DNA from: Pseudomonas mandelii
GTDB taxonomy: Bacteria; Pseudomonadota; Gammaproteobacteria; Pseudomonadales; Pseudomonadaceae
Direction of reading: 5' to 3'
Length of the DNA: 64,000 nt
NCBI RefSeq assembly: GCF_006438925.1
Contig: NZ_RCZA01000002.1
Coordinates: forward strand, 496,001 to 560,000
Part shown: positions 10,004 to 19,667 of the stretch, in pieces
Numbering within the stretch: position 1 is the first letter of the stretch
Layout: the number at the start of each line of letters is the position of its first letter
Program-made: the position numbers and the translations under genes
Notes under the pieces: generated by a model
Database searches by the model: none
What the model saw: only the letters and a program-made list of their open reading frames with translations
Told to the model about the DNA's origin: nothing

Positions 10004-12910
10004 ATGAGCGTTTTCAACACACCCGACGCCCCCGTCAAAGCACGGCAAATTGACCTGCTGCCCCCTCTGCCAAAACCCGGCGATATCAGAGTCAATAGCA
10101 TTGATCCGCTCTTGATATCCGGGTTTATCCCCAACCTGCCAGCAGATGAGGGTGTCCACGGTGGTATCAATCGACTCGCGTTTCTGGACGGAAAAGGCCA
10201 GCCAACAGAGCTGAATGTAGTTATCGACCCGTGGCTCAGCATGTCGGAAGGCGATGAATGGATTATTGAAGCGATCTACTCGCCGGGGAACCCGATCACA
10301 CTTGTGAGTGACACTGTCAATGTCACTCAAGTGGATAATCGGCTGTTCCCGACCATCAAAAAGGATCAGTTGCCCGACGGCGTGTGCGAGCTGCTTGTCG
10401 GCGTACGCAGAATCAGCAATGCCGGGGGTGACTACGAACGCTCACCGCCCTTGAAGGTACTGATCAAAACCACCCTGCCCGGCGGACCCGACCCGGATGA
10501 GAAGGAGCCTTACCATCAGGGACTGGCGTCTATCGAGGTGGAGCGGGACATCCTCGATAACGGCGTTACCAAGGATTATCTGGACGACAACAACGGGGTG
10601 CCCATCACCATCGCGCCCTACGAGAACATGCGCAAGAACTCCACCATTTTTGTCCTGTGGGGAGATATAGAGATCAAGCTACCCCTGGTCACTACCGGCC
10701 AGGTTGGCAAGCCCATAAAGTTCACGATCCCTAAAAGCATCCTGACAAACCTGCCCCCCGTAAATCCTTTGCTGCTCACTTATCGCCTTCAGGACGTGGT
10801 GGAGAATCACAGCGCTGCCAATGCGCCTCCGATCTTCTTCCTGTTCGACCCTTCTCTCGTGCTGCTCGAAGCCCCGGTTATCGACCAGGCGGATGGCGAT
10901 CAACAGCTCGACCTTGATGCACTGCTCGGTGAAGACGTCGAAACAATTGTAACTTCGTCGAAGGTCCGTTTTGAATCAGGAGACGTGGTGGACCTGAGCT
11001 GGCGGGGCGTCAGCGCTGGTGGCCGCAAGGTCCCCGTGGATATGCAATGGAAACCCACCGCACAAACCCGCTCTCACTCGTTCATGATTGACTATTACCC
11101 GGTCCACCTGATTGCTCGAGGTTTCGCCAAAGTCGACTACCGCCTGACCCAAGCCGCCACGCCCGCCACCCCGCGCTATTCACGCACGACCTACGCCAAA
11201 ATGATCGGCATGCCCCTGAAGCTGGCGGCACCTGAGGTGCCTGAAGCCAAAGGGGGGTCTGTCGCGATAGACACCGACCCGGCCCACGTGATCGTGAAAA
11301 GCCAGCCTGGCGCCATAATTCTCGACGATCTCATTCTCGTTTACTGGTACGTCATAACAGCGTCAGGCATTGAAGATCTCTACGTAACGTCCAGCATCGT
11401 TGGCGAGGACATGGTGGACAAGGACATCGAGTTCACCGTACCCAAAGACCATATTGAAAAATGGGAAGGGGCCAAGGTACTGGTCGAGTACACCGTCCGC
11501 CGCACAGACACTGAAGACGTGGGTTCCGAAACCCTGGTGCTGGAAATCGGCGACATCACGGCCCAATTGCCGCCACCGGAAGTCAACGACGCGAAAGACG
11601 GTGTGTTGATCCCCGAAGAGGTACCCAACGGTGCCGTGGTCACCATCAAACCCTATCCCGGCATGCGCGCCCTGCACATCATCAGGCTCGACTTCATCGG
11701 GGCCAACCAGCAGGACTCCTGGTCGTCACCGCCCATAGAAGTACAGCCTGCAATGGTGGGCATAGACTTTACGCAAACCGTGCCCTTCGAGAAACTGCTA
11801 GCCAATCGGAACAACACCGTCGAGCTGGTCTATACCGTCACCAACCCCTTTACCAAAACCCAACGGGTCTCGGAGCGGCTGCGATTGAACATCGGCTCGC
11901 CGATTCCGAACCCGGACATCACTGAAGTCAAAGACGGCAACGGCAACGACATTGCGCGCAACAGCCAGACATTCGCCACCCGTGCAACACTGACGGGCAC
12001 TGCCGGGGTGAGTGTCCCCGTAGAACTGCGCAACCACGGCGTGATTGTCGCCACACCAACCTCCACCGACGGGCGCACCTGGTCATACACCATCACCCCC
12101 CTGGCGCCGGGCTCGTACAGCTTCACCGTACAGACCCCCGGTACCAATCGACCCTCCGCTATCTGGGCCTTTACCGTGCAGGAATCACAGACGCCCATCA
12201 TCGACTCGGTACAGGCTGGCGGCTCGACGATCCCGAACAACAGTGGCACTTACTACCAGAGCAATATCAGCATCAAAGGCTCGGCCTCACCAGGACATCG
12301 GATCAATATCTACGATGGCAGCATCCTGCTGGGACCGGTCACGACCACCGATACCGGAGGTTGGACCCTGCCGGCGCGCAACTTCTCGCTGGGCGGTCAT
12401 TCCATTACCGCACGGACCACCGATGGCAGTAATAAAATCTCGCTCGCCTACACCTTCACGGTGCAACAGGGGCTATCGACCGATATCACCAATTTCAACA
12501 ATCGCCACTTCAACGGCTGGGTAGCGGGCACTGCCATTCAGCCCCGGGACCTGACCTTACATGTCAATCATGGGCAATACGTACTCAACAACTACACCTA
12601 TACCTACCAGTCCAGTGGAGTCTTGCTGTACAAGACGTTCTACAACCTGCAACCCAATGTCACCTACACCTTTACGATTCGGATAGCACGTTTTGATCCT
12701 CGGCCCGCTCCGTTCGTGATACCACACATCAGGCTACGCACCGACCAGACAGTGGGACAGAGCTGGATCATTGGGGCAGCAACCCTGAACAACCTTACAA
12801 TCGCTTTCAGCTCAACCACGCCACAGTTGACGCTGTACATCGACAGCCTTGAGGCCAGTGGCTATGGTAACGATTGGGACATGGCGTGGATTCAGGTGAG
12901 TAAAGCTTAA
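10004..12910 (+). CDS. Large Ig-like repeat protein with C-terminal beta-sandwich (968 aa)
   Basis: AGAGG precedes ATG 10004. Residues ~1-400 align with the 370-aa upstream protein module by module. Residues ~400-640 hold two more Ig-like modules. Residues ~640-825 form two bacterial Ig-like (Big-type) domains with the pattern ITEVKDGNGNDI...TLTGTAG and GSASPGHRINIYDG. Residues ~830-968 look like a carbohydrate-binding-type jelly roll (NFNNRHFNGW...DWDMAWIQV). No Sec signal is seen, so if it is secreted another route is needed. Only 34 bases separate it from the upstream paralogue, suggesting co-transcription. The role may be surface or host binding, but that is inference. Confidence 0.65.
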   Translation: MSVFNTPDAPVKARQIDLLPPLPKPGDIRVNSIDPLLISGFIPNLPADEGVHGGINRLAFLDGKGQPTELNVVIDPWLSMSEGDEWIIEAIYSPGNPITLVSDTVNVTQVDNRLFPTIKKDQLPDGVCELLVGVRRISNAGGDYERSPPLKVLIKTTLPGGPDPDEKEPYHQGLASIEVERDILDNGVTKDYLDDNNGVPITIAPYENMRKNSTIFVLWGDIEIKLPLVTTGQVGKPIKFTIPKSILTNLPPVNPLLLTYRLQDVVENHSAANAPPIFFLFDPSLVLLEAPVIDQADGDQQLDLDALLGEDVETIVTSSKVRFESGDVVDLSWRGVSAGGRKVPVDMQWKPTAQTRSHSFMIDYYPVHLIARGFAKVDYRLTQAATPATPRYSRTTYAKMIGMPLKLAAPEVPEAKGGSVAIDTDPAHVIVKSQPGAIILDDLILVYWYVITASGIEDLYVTSSIVGEDMVDKDIEFTVPKDHIEKWEGAKVLVEYTVRRTDTEDVGSETLVLEIGDITAQLPPPEVNDAKDGVLIPEEVPNGAVVTIKPYPGMRALHIIRLDFIGANQQDSWSSPPIEVQPAMVGIDFTQTVPFEKLLANRNNTVELVYTVTNPFTKTQRVSERLRLNIGSPIPNPDITEVKDGNGNDIARNSQTFATRATLTGTAGVSVPVELRNHGVIVATPTSTDGRTWSYTITPLAPGSYSFTVQTPGTNRPSAIWAFTVQESQTPIIDSVQAGGSTIPNNSGTYYQSNISIKGSASPGHRINIYDGSILLGPVTTTDTGGWTLPARNFSLGGHSITARTTDGSNKISLAYTFTVQQGLSTDITNFNNRHFNGWVAGTAIQPRDLTLHVNHGQYVLNNYTYTYQSSGVLLYKTFYNLQPNVTYTFTIRIARFDPRPAPFVIPHIRLRTDQTVGQSWIIGAATLNNLTIAFSSTTPQLTLYIDSLEASGYGNDWDMAWIQVSKA

Positions 12911-12918
12911 ACGTAAAA

Positions 12919-12945
12919 ACCCGCCGACCTCGCAGTCGGCGGGTC
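12919..12945. terminator. Terminator between convergent genes, best oriented for metE
   Basis: CCCGCCGAC and GTCGGCGGG form a 9-bp stem with a short loop. On the minus strand the stem is followed by a TTTTT run, so it terminates metE; it may also stop transcription from the Ig-like gene. Confidence 0.8.
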
Positions 12946-13018
12946 TATCCATTGCAGTGATGAAAGGCTTGCGGCGCACTGGCTGTACGGAACCATCGTT
13001 CCGTCAGCTTTGCCTGCC

Positions 13019-15331
13019 TTAAGCCAACTGACTACGCAACTGCCGCGCCGCCGCCACCATGTTCACCAACGCCGCCTCAGTCTCCGGCCACGCCCGGGTC
13101 TTCAACCCGCAATCCGGATTCACCCACAACCGCTCAGCCGGAATGCGCTTCACGGCTTTGCTCATCAATTTCACCATCTCGGCCGTGTCCGGCACCCGTG
13201 GCGAGTGGATGTCATACACGCCCGGGCCGATATCGTTCGGGTAGTCGAACGCTTCGAAAGCCTCCAGCAATTCCATGTCCGAGCGCGAGGTTTCGATGGT
13301 GATCACATCGGCGTCCATCGCCGCGATGGACTGAATCACGTCATTGAATTCGCTGTAGCACATGTGGGTGTGGATCTGGGTTTCGTCCCGCACACCGGAT
13401 GCGCTCAGGCGGAAGGCTTCCACCGCCCAATCGAGGTATTCCTGCCATTGCGCCCGACGCAGCGGCAAGCCTTCGCGGAATGCGGCTTCGTCGATCTGCA
13501 CGATCTTGATGCCGGCGCTTTCCAGATCCACCACTTCGTCACGCAACGCCAGCGCCAACTGCTGCGCCTGGATTTTGCGCGAGACGTCTTCGCGCGGGAA
13601 TGACCACATCAGCATGGTCACGGGACCGGTGAGCATGCCTTTCATGACCTTGTCGGTCAGGCTCTGTGCATAGGTGATCCAGTCGACGGTCATGGCGTTC
13701 GGGCGGCTCAGGTCGCCGTAGATAATCGCCGGTTTCACGCAGCGCGAACCGTAGCTTTGCACCCAGCCAAAACGGGTGAACAGGTAGCCGTCCAGTTGCT
13801 CGGCGAAGTACTCGACCATGTCGTTGCGTTCGGCTTCACCGTGAACCAGCACGTCCAGGCCCAGGCGTTCCTGAACTTGCACGGCATGGCGGATTTCGCT
13901 GTGCATGGCGTCGGTGTAATCGTTGGCCGACAGCTTGCCTTGCTTGAACGCTTGGCGTGCCAGACGAATCGAACCGGTCTGCGGGAACGAGCCGATGGTG
14001 GTGGTTGGGAATGCCGGCAGTTTCAACCGCGTACGTTGCTGCTCGATGCGTTTGGCGAACGGCGAGTGACGTTGGCTGTCTTTGGCGCTGATGGCGTTAA
14101 TGCGCGCTTGGACTTCGGCTTTGTGAATGCGCGGCGACTCGGCGCGGCTGGCCTGAATCGAGCGGCTTTCGGCGAGGGCAGCTTGTACCTTGGGGGATTG
14201 CGGGTCGTTCAGAGCATCGCGCAGCACGGCGATTTCGCCGCACTTCTGCACAGCGAATGCCAGCCAGCTTTTCAGTTCCGGGTCGAGTTTGTCTTCGCGA
14301 TCCAGATCCACCGGGCTGTGCAGCAACGAGCAGGAACTGCTGACCCACAGGTTGTCGCCAAAGCGTTCCTGGGCCGGCTGCAGTTGAGCGAGGACTTGCT
14401 CCAGTTCGCAGCGCCAGACGTTGCGGCCGTTGACCAGGCCCACCGAGAGAATCTTGTAGGTCGGCAGACGGTCCAGCACCTGGCCGAGTTGATCCGGCGC
14501 CCGCACCGCATCGATGTGCAGGCCTTGTACCGGCAGGCTGACCGCCAGGCCGAGGTTGTCTTCCAGACCGCTGAAGTAGGTCGCCACCAGTTTTTTCAGC
14601 GGCGAGTATTGAAGAATGTGATAGGCGCGCTCGAAAGCGTTTTTCCAGGCCTGTGGCAGGTCGAGGGTCAGGATCGGTTCGTCGATCTGCACCCACTCAA
14701 CGCCTTGAGCGGCTAGGCGACCGAGGATTTCGCCGTAGATCGGCAGCAGGCGTTCCAGCAGGTCGAGCTTGTCGAAGTCGTTGCCTTTGGCTTTGCCCAG
14801 CCACAGGTAAGTCAGTGGACCGATGATCACCGGTTTGACGTTGTGGCCGAGGGCCTTCGCCTCGTCGACTTCGTCGAACAACTGTTCCCAGCTCAGCTTG
14901 AACTGCTGGTCAGCGGTGAACTCCGGGACCAGGTAGTGGTAGTTGGTGTCGAACCATTTGGTCAGTTCCTGGGCGTATTGCGCTTTGCTGTGTTCGCCGC
15001 CGCAGCAGGCAGCCGTGGCGCCACGGGCCATGGCGAACAGGGTGTCGAGGGTCGGCAGGCCGCGCGAGTCCTTGGCACTGTCGAAACGCTCGGGGATCAC
15101 ACCGAAGGTCAAGGAATGGGTCAGTACCTGGTCGTACCAGGCGAAGTCGCCCACGGGCAGCAGGTCGATGCCGGCGTCTTTCTGCAATTGCCAATGGGTG
15201 GCGCGCAATTGGCGGCCGACGCTTTTCAGCGCGTCCTGATCCAGATCGCCCTTCCAGTAGGATTCGAGGGCTTTTTTCAGTTCGCGGTCAGCGCCGATGC
15301 GCGGGAAACCAAGAGTGTGGGCCAGAGCCAT
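13019..15331 (-). CDS. metE: Cobalamin-independent methionine synthase MetE
   Basis: A 770-aa enzyme transferring a methyl group from 5-methyltetrahydropteroyl-triglutamate to homocysteine, the last step of methionine synthesis. The N-terminal [22 protein letters not shown] and the zinc-site segments are typical: [10 protein letters not shown] near residue 655 and [10 protein letters not shown] near 740, which carry the His and Cys ligands. The length matches the family. The start at 15331 follows GGGAG, and the extension seen in the open frame is not conserved. It is transcribed divergently from metR across ~120 bp containing a candidate MetR box. No cobalamin or SAM riboswitch fits in this short leader. 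Confidence 0.97.
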   Translation of the reverse strand: MALAHTLGFPRIGADRELKKALESYWKGDLDQDALKSVGRQLRATHWQLQKDAGIDLLPVGDFAWYDQVLTHSLTFGVIPERFDSAKDSRGLPTLDTLFAMARGATAACCGGEHSKAQYAQELTKWFDTNYHYLVPEFTADQQFKLSWEQLFDEVDEAKALGHNVKPVIIGPLTYLWLGKAKGNDFDKLDLLERLLPIYGEILGRLAAQGVEWVQIDEPILTLDLPQAWKNAFERAYHILQYSPLKKLVATYFSGLEDNLGLAVSLPVQGLHIDAVRAPDQLGQVLDRLPTYKILSVGLVNGRNVWRCELEQVLAQLQPAQERFGDNLWVSSSCSLLHSPVDLDREDKLDPELKSWLAFAVQKCGEIAVLRDALNDPQSPKVQAALAESRSIQASRAESPRIHKAEVQARINAISAKDSQRHSPFAKRIEQQRTRLKLPAFPTTTIGSFPQTGSIRLARQAFKQGKLSANDYTDAMHSEIRHAVQVQERLGLDVLVHGEAERNDMVEYFAEQLDGYLFTRFGWVQSYGSRCVKPAIIYGDLSRPNAMTVDWITYAQSLTDKVMKGMLTGPVTMLMWSFPREDVSRKIQAQQLALALRDEVVDLESAGIKIVQIDEAAFREGLPLRRAQWQEYLDWAVEAFRLSASGVRDETQIHTHMCYSEFNDVIQSIAAMDADVITIETSRSDMELLEAFEAFDYPNDIGPGVYDIHSPRVPDTAEMVKLMSKAVKRIPAERLWVNPDCGLKTRAWPETEAALVNMVAAARQLRSQLA

Positions 15332-15395
15332 GGTGAGTTTCTCCCTATAAAAGATGTCGTAAAACATGGCGCTATTGTCGACAGCCAACCCAACA

Positions 15396-15408
15396 TGAGA
15401 CAAACTCA
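15396..15408. promoter_or_regulatory. Candidate MetR binding site
   Basis: TGAGACAAACTCA is a perfect TGAG-N5-CTCA inverted repeat of the LysR T-N11-A type. It lies in the metE-metR divergent region and resembles the MetR recognition pattern TGAA-N5-TTCA. Confidence 0.55.
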
Positions 15409-15450
15409 ACCTTTTCGTGTTGATCACAAGTTTTCCTCATGGAGCCCCCG

Positions 15451-16368
15451 GTGCTTGAAATCCGTCACCTGAAGACCCTGCACGCCTTGCGCGAAGCCGA
15501 TAGCCTGGTGGATGCGGCCGACCGCTTGCACCTGACGCAGTCGGCCCTGTCCCACCAGTTCAAGGAGCTTGAGGAACGGCTGGGGATGCCACTGTTCGTG
15601 CGCAAGACCAAACCGGTGCGTTTCACCAGCGCCGGTTTGCGTCTGCTGCAACTGGCCGACGCGACCTTGCCATTGCTGCGCGGCGCCGAGCGCGATATCG
15701 CGCGGCTGGCCGGTGGCACCGCCGGGCGTTTGCACATGGCGATCGAGTGCCACAGTTGCTTTCAGTGGCTGATGCCGACCATCGACCAGTTCCGCGATGC
15801 CTGGCCGGAAGTCGAACTGGACCTGGCCTCAGGGTTCTCATTCGCCCCGCTGCCTGCGCTGGCCCGTGGCGATCTGGATTTGGTGGTGACCTCCGACCCG
15901 CTGGAACTGGCCGGGATCACTTACGTGCCATTGTTCACCTATGAAGCGATGCTCGCGGTCGCCAATCAGCACCGTTTGGCGAACAAGGCCTACATCGTCC
16001 CGGAAGATTTGCTCACCGAAACGCTGATCACCTACCCGGTGGAGCGTGATCGGCTGGACATCTTCACCCGTTTCCTGGAACCGGCCGATATCGAACCGGC
16101 GCAGGTCCGCACGTCGGAACTGACGGTGATGATGATGCAATTGGTGGCCAGCGGCCGCGGCGTGTGCGGCATGCCCCATTGGGCGCTGCATGAATACAGC
16201 TCACGGGGTTATGTGAAGGCCAAGCGGCTGGGCGAGAAAGGTTTGTTTGCGACGCTGTACGCCGGGATTCGCGCCGACATGCTGGATGCGCCGTACATGC
16301 GCGACTTCCTGCTGACAGCCAAGGACACATCGTTCTCGACACTCGACGGCGTCAGCGCCGTTCGCTGA
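15451..16368 (+). CDS. metR: LysR-family transcriptional regulator MetR
   Basis: The regulator of methionine genes that uses homocysteine as coactivator in enterics. It has an N-terminal winged helix (LKTLHALREADSLVDAADRL, QSALSHQFKELE) and a LysR effector domain. The frame opens with ATG 15439, but GTG 15451 is preferred: GGAG sits 6 bases before it, and MLEIRHLKTLHAL then lines up with the enterobacterial start MIEVKHLKTLQAL, whereas ATG 15439 has no ribosome site. Using ATG 15439 would add four residues. The placement beside and divergent from metE supports the assignment. Confidence 0.92.
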   Translation: MLEIRHLKTLHALREADSLVDAADRLHLTQSALSHQFKELEERLGMPLFVRKTKPVRFTSAGLRLLQLADATLPLLRGAERDIARLAGGTAGRLHMAIECHSCFQWLMPTIDQFRDAWPEVELDLASGFSFAPLPALARGDLDLVVTSDPLELAGITYVPLFTYEAMLAVANQHRLANKAYIVPEDLLTETLITYPVERDRLDIFTRFLEPADIEPAQVRTSELTVMMMQLVASGRGVCGMPHWALHEYSSRGYVKAKRLGEKGLFATLYAGIRADMLDAPYMRDFLLTAKDTSFSTLDGVSAVR

Positions 16369-16395
16369 TCGTTTGCAGACTGGAATGCAATCAAA

Positions 16396-16486
16396 TGTGG
16401 GAGCGAGCTTGCTCGCGATAGCGGTGTGTCAGTCGATACAAATGTTGCATGCTAAACCGCCATCGCGAGCAAGCTCGCTCCCACAG
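16396..16486. repeat. REP doublet, copy 3
   Basis: Inverted arms TGTGGGAGCGAGCTTGCTCG and CGAGCAAGCTCGCTCCCACA flank ~50 bp. It lies between the convergent metR and acetyltransferase genes. Confidence 0.93.
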
Positions 16487-16501
16487 GGATTTCGGTGATC
16501 T

Positions 16502-16999
16502 TTAGAGCTCGCGCCACATGTGGATCTTGTCGAAGTAGTCCTCACCCACCCGCACCGCCAGCGGTTCGAGGCCAAACTGGATGAAGCCGCAACGCTGGTA
16601 CAGGTTGAACGCGGCGTCATTGCCGGCGGTGACGGTCAGCTGGATCAGCTTCAGACCCTTATGGTCCTGCGCTTCAGCCAGGGCGGCCTGCACCAGGTGA
16701 TAACCGACCCCGCGCTGCCGGACCTTGCCCGACACGTACATGCCAAACAATGTCGCCTTGTGCCGGGCTTTTTCCCGGGGCTCGAACGCCAGGCCGACGA
16801 TGCCCGCCAGCTCACCGTCTTCGAACGCGCCGAACACCACGTCCAGCTTGCTGGTCAGGCGTGATTCCCACCAACTCAACGGCATCACGGCGCGTTCGCG
16901 CACGCTGGAGGTAAATGCCTGGGGATGCAGGTCATAGGCTTCGAGCATCAGCGCCCGATAATCCAGAGCATGACTGGCATCAAGCCGTTCAATCCACAT
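16502..16999 (-). CDS. GNAT family N-acetyltransferase
   Basis: A 165-aa acetyl-CoA-dependent transferase. The acetyl-CoA pyrophosphate loop is seen as RQRGVGYHL near residue 95, followed by the usual alpha3 helix and the YQRCGF motif near 140. The start could be TTG 17005 (overlapping the upstream stop) or ATG 16999; the ATG with GGATGG about eight bases before it is favoured. It lies directly behind the LysE-type exporter gene and is probably co-transcribed. The substrate is unknown. Confidence 0.85.
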   Translation of the reverse strand: MWIERLDASHALDYRALMLEAYDLHPQAFTSSVRERAVMPLSWWESRLTSKLDVVFGAFEDGELAGIVGLAFEPREKARHKATLFGMYVSGKVRQRGVGYHLVQAALAEAQDHKGLKLIQLTVTAGNDAAFNLYQRCGFIQFGLEPLAVRVGEDYFDKIHMWREL

Positions 17000-17001
17000 G
17001 T

Positions 17002-17640
17002 TCAAGCCATCCGTCGTTGTTCCAGCATCAGTCGCACCGCCAGCGCCGACAGCACGAACCCCATGAAATAGCGTTGCACCGCCAGCCAGGACGGGTTGTT
17101 GACGAACCAGGAGGCGATGCCCGCGGCGAACAGCGCGATCAGCAGATTGACGCTGAAACTGACGCTGATCTGGGTCAGACCCAAAGTGATGCTTTGAGTG
17201 AACACCGAGCCATGCTCAGGCGTGATGAACTGCGGAAACACCGACAAATAAAACACCGCGATCTTCGGGTTCAGGGCGCTGGTCAGAAAGCCCATGGTGA
17301 TCAGTTTGCGCGACGAGTCCGGCGGCAACTGCTGCGCTTCGAACGGTGAACGCGCACCCGGTTTGACGGCTTGCCAGGCCAGCCACATCAGATACAGCGC
17401 GCCGGCCCATTTCAGCACTTCGTAGGCCATCGGCACCGCCAGAAACACCGCGGTCAAACCGGCAGCCGCCGCGAACAGGTGCACGAAAAAACCCGCGACC
17501 ACACCGAGCAACGAAGTCACACCGGCCTTGCGCCCCTGGCAGATCGAACGGGAGATCAGGTAGATCATGTTCGGCCCCGGCGTCAGCACCATCAGCAATG
17601 CGGCAGCGGCGAAGATCAGCAAGTCTTGAAGCGGGATCAT
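17002..17640 (-). CDS. LysE/RhtB family amino-acid exporter
   Basis: A 212-aa inner-membrane protein with about six hydrophobic segments. The family signature LTPGPNMIYLISRSI is at residues ~19-33, and GFLTSALNPKIAVFYLSVFPQF sits at the middle loop and fourth helix. Members export amino acids such as lysine, threonine or homoserine lactone; the substrate cannot be read here. Its stop meets the acetyltransferase start, so the two genes look like an operon. This pairing might export or modify an amino acid, but that is inference. Confidence 0.9.
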   Translation of the reverse strand: MIPLQDLLIFAAAALLMVLTPGPNMIYLISRSICQGRKAGVTSLLGVVAGFFVHLFAAAAGLTAVFLAVPMAYEVLKWAGALYLMWLAWQAVKPGARSPFEAQQLPPDSSRKLITMGFLTSALNPKIAVFYLSVFPQFITPEHGSVFTQSITLGLTQISVSFSVNLLIALFAAGIASWFVNNPSWLAVQRYFMGFVLSALAVRLMLEQRRMA

Positions 17641-17664
17641 GGGCAGTCCTTTGTCCGGGAATAA

Positions 17665-18099
17665 TCAGGCAGTTTCGGTTAACAAGGCACGATAAAACGG
17701 CAGGATCAGGTCCCGTGTCAATGGCGCCAGCGTGACACTGCCGTCAGTGGCCGGGTCGATCCAGCGCACCTCTTCGATCTCCGCCGCAGGCGATACGTCT
17801 GAATCGATGGTCAGCTGAAAGAGTTCGGCCTGGACGGTAAAACCCGGCTCATTGGCGGCCGGTGCCGAGAATTGCCCGAGATAAGTGGCGTGTGCCGGGT
17901 CGATGACCAGCCCCAATTCTTCTTCCAGTTCACGGGCCAGCGCGTGGACCGGTTGCTCATGGGCTTCGATCTTGCCCCCCGCCTGCATGAACGCTTCGGT
18001 GCCGCGCTTGCGGACCACCAGAGTGCGACCGTCCGGGCCGATCAACAGGGCAGCGGCGATGCGGATGAGGCGGGGTGAAGAAGCGGATGAAAGGGTCAT
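17665..18099 (-). CDS. NUDIX hydrolase
   Basis: A 144-aa protein with a complete Nudix box: G-x5-E-x7-RELEEELGL beginning at residue ~42 (GGKIEAHEQ...), the metal-binding loop that cleaves nucleoside diphosphates linked to another moiety. The substrate is undetermined. It is separated by 24 bases from the exporter gene and could head the same operon. The start ATG 18099 has only a weak ribosome site. Confidence 0.9.
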   Translation of the reverse strand: MTLSSASSPRLIRIAAALLIGPDGRTLVVRKRGTEAFMQAGGKIEAHEQPVHALARELEEELGLVIDPAHATYLGQFSAPAANEPGFTVQAELFQLTIDSDVSPAAEIEEVRWIDPATDGSVTLAPLTRDLILPFYRALLTETA

Positions 18100-18187
18100 G
18101 GATCAGGATTGGCCTTGGGGAAAAAAACGCAAGGATCACATGAGTCTCGGTGTGTCGTCACGCCGAAAAAAGCATCTACCAAGCCCT

Positions 18188-18292
18188 CTGTGGGAGCGAG
18201 CCTGCTCGCGATGAACGATGATGCGGTGTACCTGAAAAACCGCGTTGTCTTCATCGCGAGCAGGTCGGACCGCCGCACCGTCGCTCCCACAT
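18188..18292. repeat. REP doublet, copy 4, with a disrupted right arm
   Basis: The left arm CTGTGGGAGCGAGCCTGCTC is intact. The right arm reads GAGCAGGTCGGACCGCCGCACCG before CGCTCCCAC, that is, about 15 bp are inserted or substituted in the middle of the arm. Confidence 0.8.
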
Positions 18293-18308
18293 TGGACGAG
18301 TACAGCGC

Positions 18309-19667
18309 TTAGACCTCACTGGCCTCGAGAACCGCAACGTCTTCCGGCACCTTCACGAAAATGCTGTATTTCGCGCCCTCCATGGCTTCGAAGGCGATCA
18401 ACTTCTCCACCAGCGGCCCATTCAACACCTTGCCGGCATTGAGCAGCAGCATGCCGTTGTCGGCATTGAGGTTGCGCGCCAGGATCATGCCCGCCGTCAC
18501 TTCCCGTGTGGTCAGCACTTTGACCGACGGATCGGCCAACGAGACATCGCTCAGGTACGCGGCACAGACCTGGATGAAATCCTCCACCAACTCGGGATCG
18601 TAGAGCCGTCCAGCATAGCTGCGGATGTAGACCAGTGCTTCATCGCTGTTCATCTGCCGCTCGAGGATCAGCCCGCGTTGCAACTCGATGAAATCCACCG
18701 CCAGTTTCAACAGCCGCGAACCGAACGGAATGGCCTCGCCCTTGAGCCGGTCGGGGAAACCACTGCCGTCCCAGCGCTCCTGGTGGTAAAGAATCAGACG
18801 AGCGGCGTCCTTCATCGGGTCGAGCGTCATCAACAGCGATTCGCTCTGCTTGGGATAACCGCGATAGCGCTCCCGATCGCTGTGATGCAGCAGGTCCGCG
18901 GGCGCGGTCATCATGCTGTCGGTCCAGCTCAGTTTGCCAATGTTGTAGAGCGCCGCGGCCATGGCCAGGTCGCGGCTGGTGCCCTCGTCCAGGCCATGAA
19001 GTTTGCAGTAGACCCGCACCAGTTCGATGATCTGGCGGTTGGTCTGCTTGGCCGGCGGCAGGCGTAGGTTGGCCAGCAGCGAAAACACCTCGGTGCCGGT
19101 GACATAGCTGTGCTTGAGTTCTTCGTAGGCCAGGTCGAGCATGTCGGCGGTCTGCTGGAGTTCGGCAGTGCGGGCGGCGACGTGTTTTTCCAGGGTGATG
19201 TTGAGCGACTTCAACTGGTCGTTCTGCAGCCGGGTCAACTGTTCCAGGCGCTGGCGTTCGCGCTCGGAATGTTGATGCGCCAGGGCCTGGCGCAAGGTCA
19301 GGAGCATTTCCTCGTCGTTCCAGGGTTTGCTGATGTAGCGGTGAATCTTCCCTTCGTTGATCGCTTTGATGATCGTCGGCATGTCCGCGTAGCCGGTGAG
19401 CAGAATCCGGGTGGTCGTCGGGTAAAGCTGATGGATGCGGGCCAGCAGCGTGGCGCCGTCCATATTGGGCATGCGTGCGTCGGTCATCACCAGATCAATG
19501 GAGTGCTGCTCCATGATCTCCAGCGCCTGGGCACCGCTGGTGGCCAGCAGCAACTCGTAGGGCTGGCCGCGTAACAGGCGACGCAGGCTGTTGAGGATTG
19601 ACTCCTCGTCATCGACCAGCAGCACCTTGGGTTTATCGTTCAAAGTCGTGGGGAGTTGCTCTTCCAT
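18309..19667 (-). CDS. Response regulator with degenerate HD-GYP domain
   Basis: A 452-aa protein. The receiver domain is at residues ~13-125, with phosphoacceptor D63 (VMTDARMPNMDG) and conserved lysine K114 (SKPW). A coiled coil spans ~130-185. The HD-GYP-like output is at ~195-400. In active HD-GYP phosphodiesterases the second conserved segment reads HDIGK; here it reads ALYNIGKLSW (residues 239-248), so both metal-binding residues are replaced. GYP-region residues are partly kept as YHQERWDGSGFP (294-305). It probably binds or senses rather than hydrolyses c-di-GMP. Start at 19667 follows GAGGTGACGCC. It is divergent from the REC-GGDEF-EAL operon and likely belongs to the same circuit. 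Confidence 0.85.
   Translation of the reverse strand: MEEQLPTTLNDKPKVLLVDDEESILNSLRRLLRGQPYELLLATSGAQALEIMEQHSIDLVMTDARMPNMDGATLLARIHQLYPTTTRILLTGYADMPTIIKAINEGKIHRYISKPWNDEEMLLTLRQALAHQHSERERQRLEQLTRLQNDQLKSLNITLEKHVAARTAELQQTADMLDLAYEELKHSYVTGTEVFSLLANLRLPPAKQTNRQIIELVRVYCKLHGLDEGTSRDLAMAAALYNIGKLSWTDSMMTAPADLLHHSDRERYRGYPKQSESLLMTLDPMKDAARLILYHQERWDGSGFPDRLKGEAIPFGSRLLKLAVDFIELQRGLILERQMNSDEALVYIRSYAGRLYDPELVEDFIQVCAAYLSDVSLADPSVKVLTTREVTAGMILARNLNADNGMLLLNAGKVLNGPLVEKLIAFEAMEGAKYSIFVKVPEDVAVLEASEV

Noticed and set aside
15332..15450. Cobalamin or SAM riboswitch before metE
   Set aside because: The divergent gap is too short and shows only the LysR-type palindrome.
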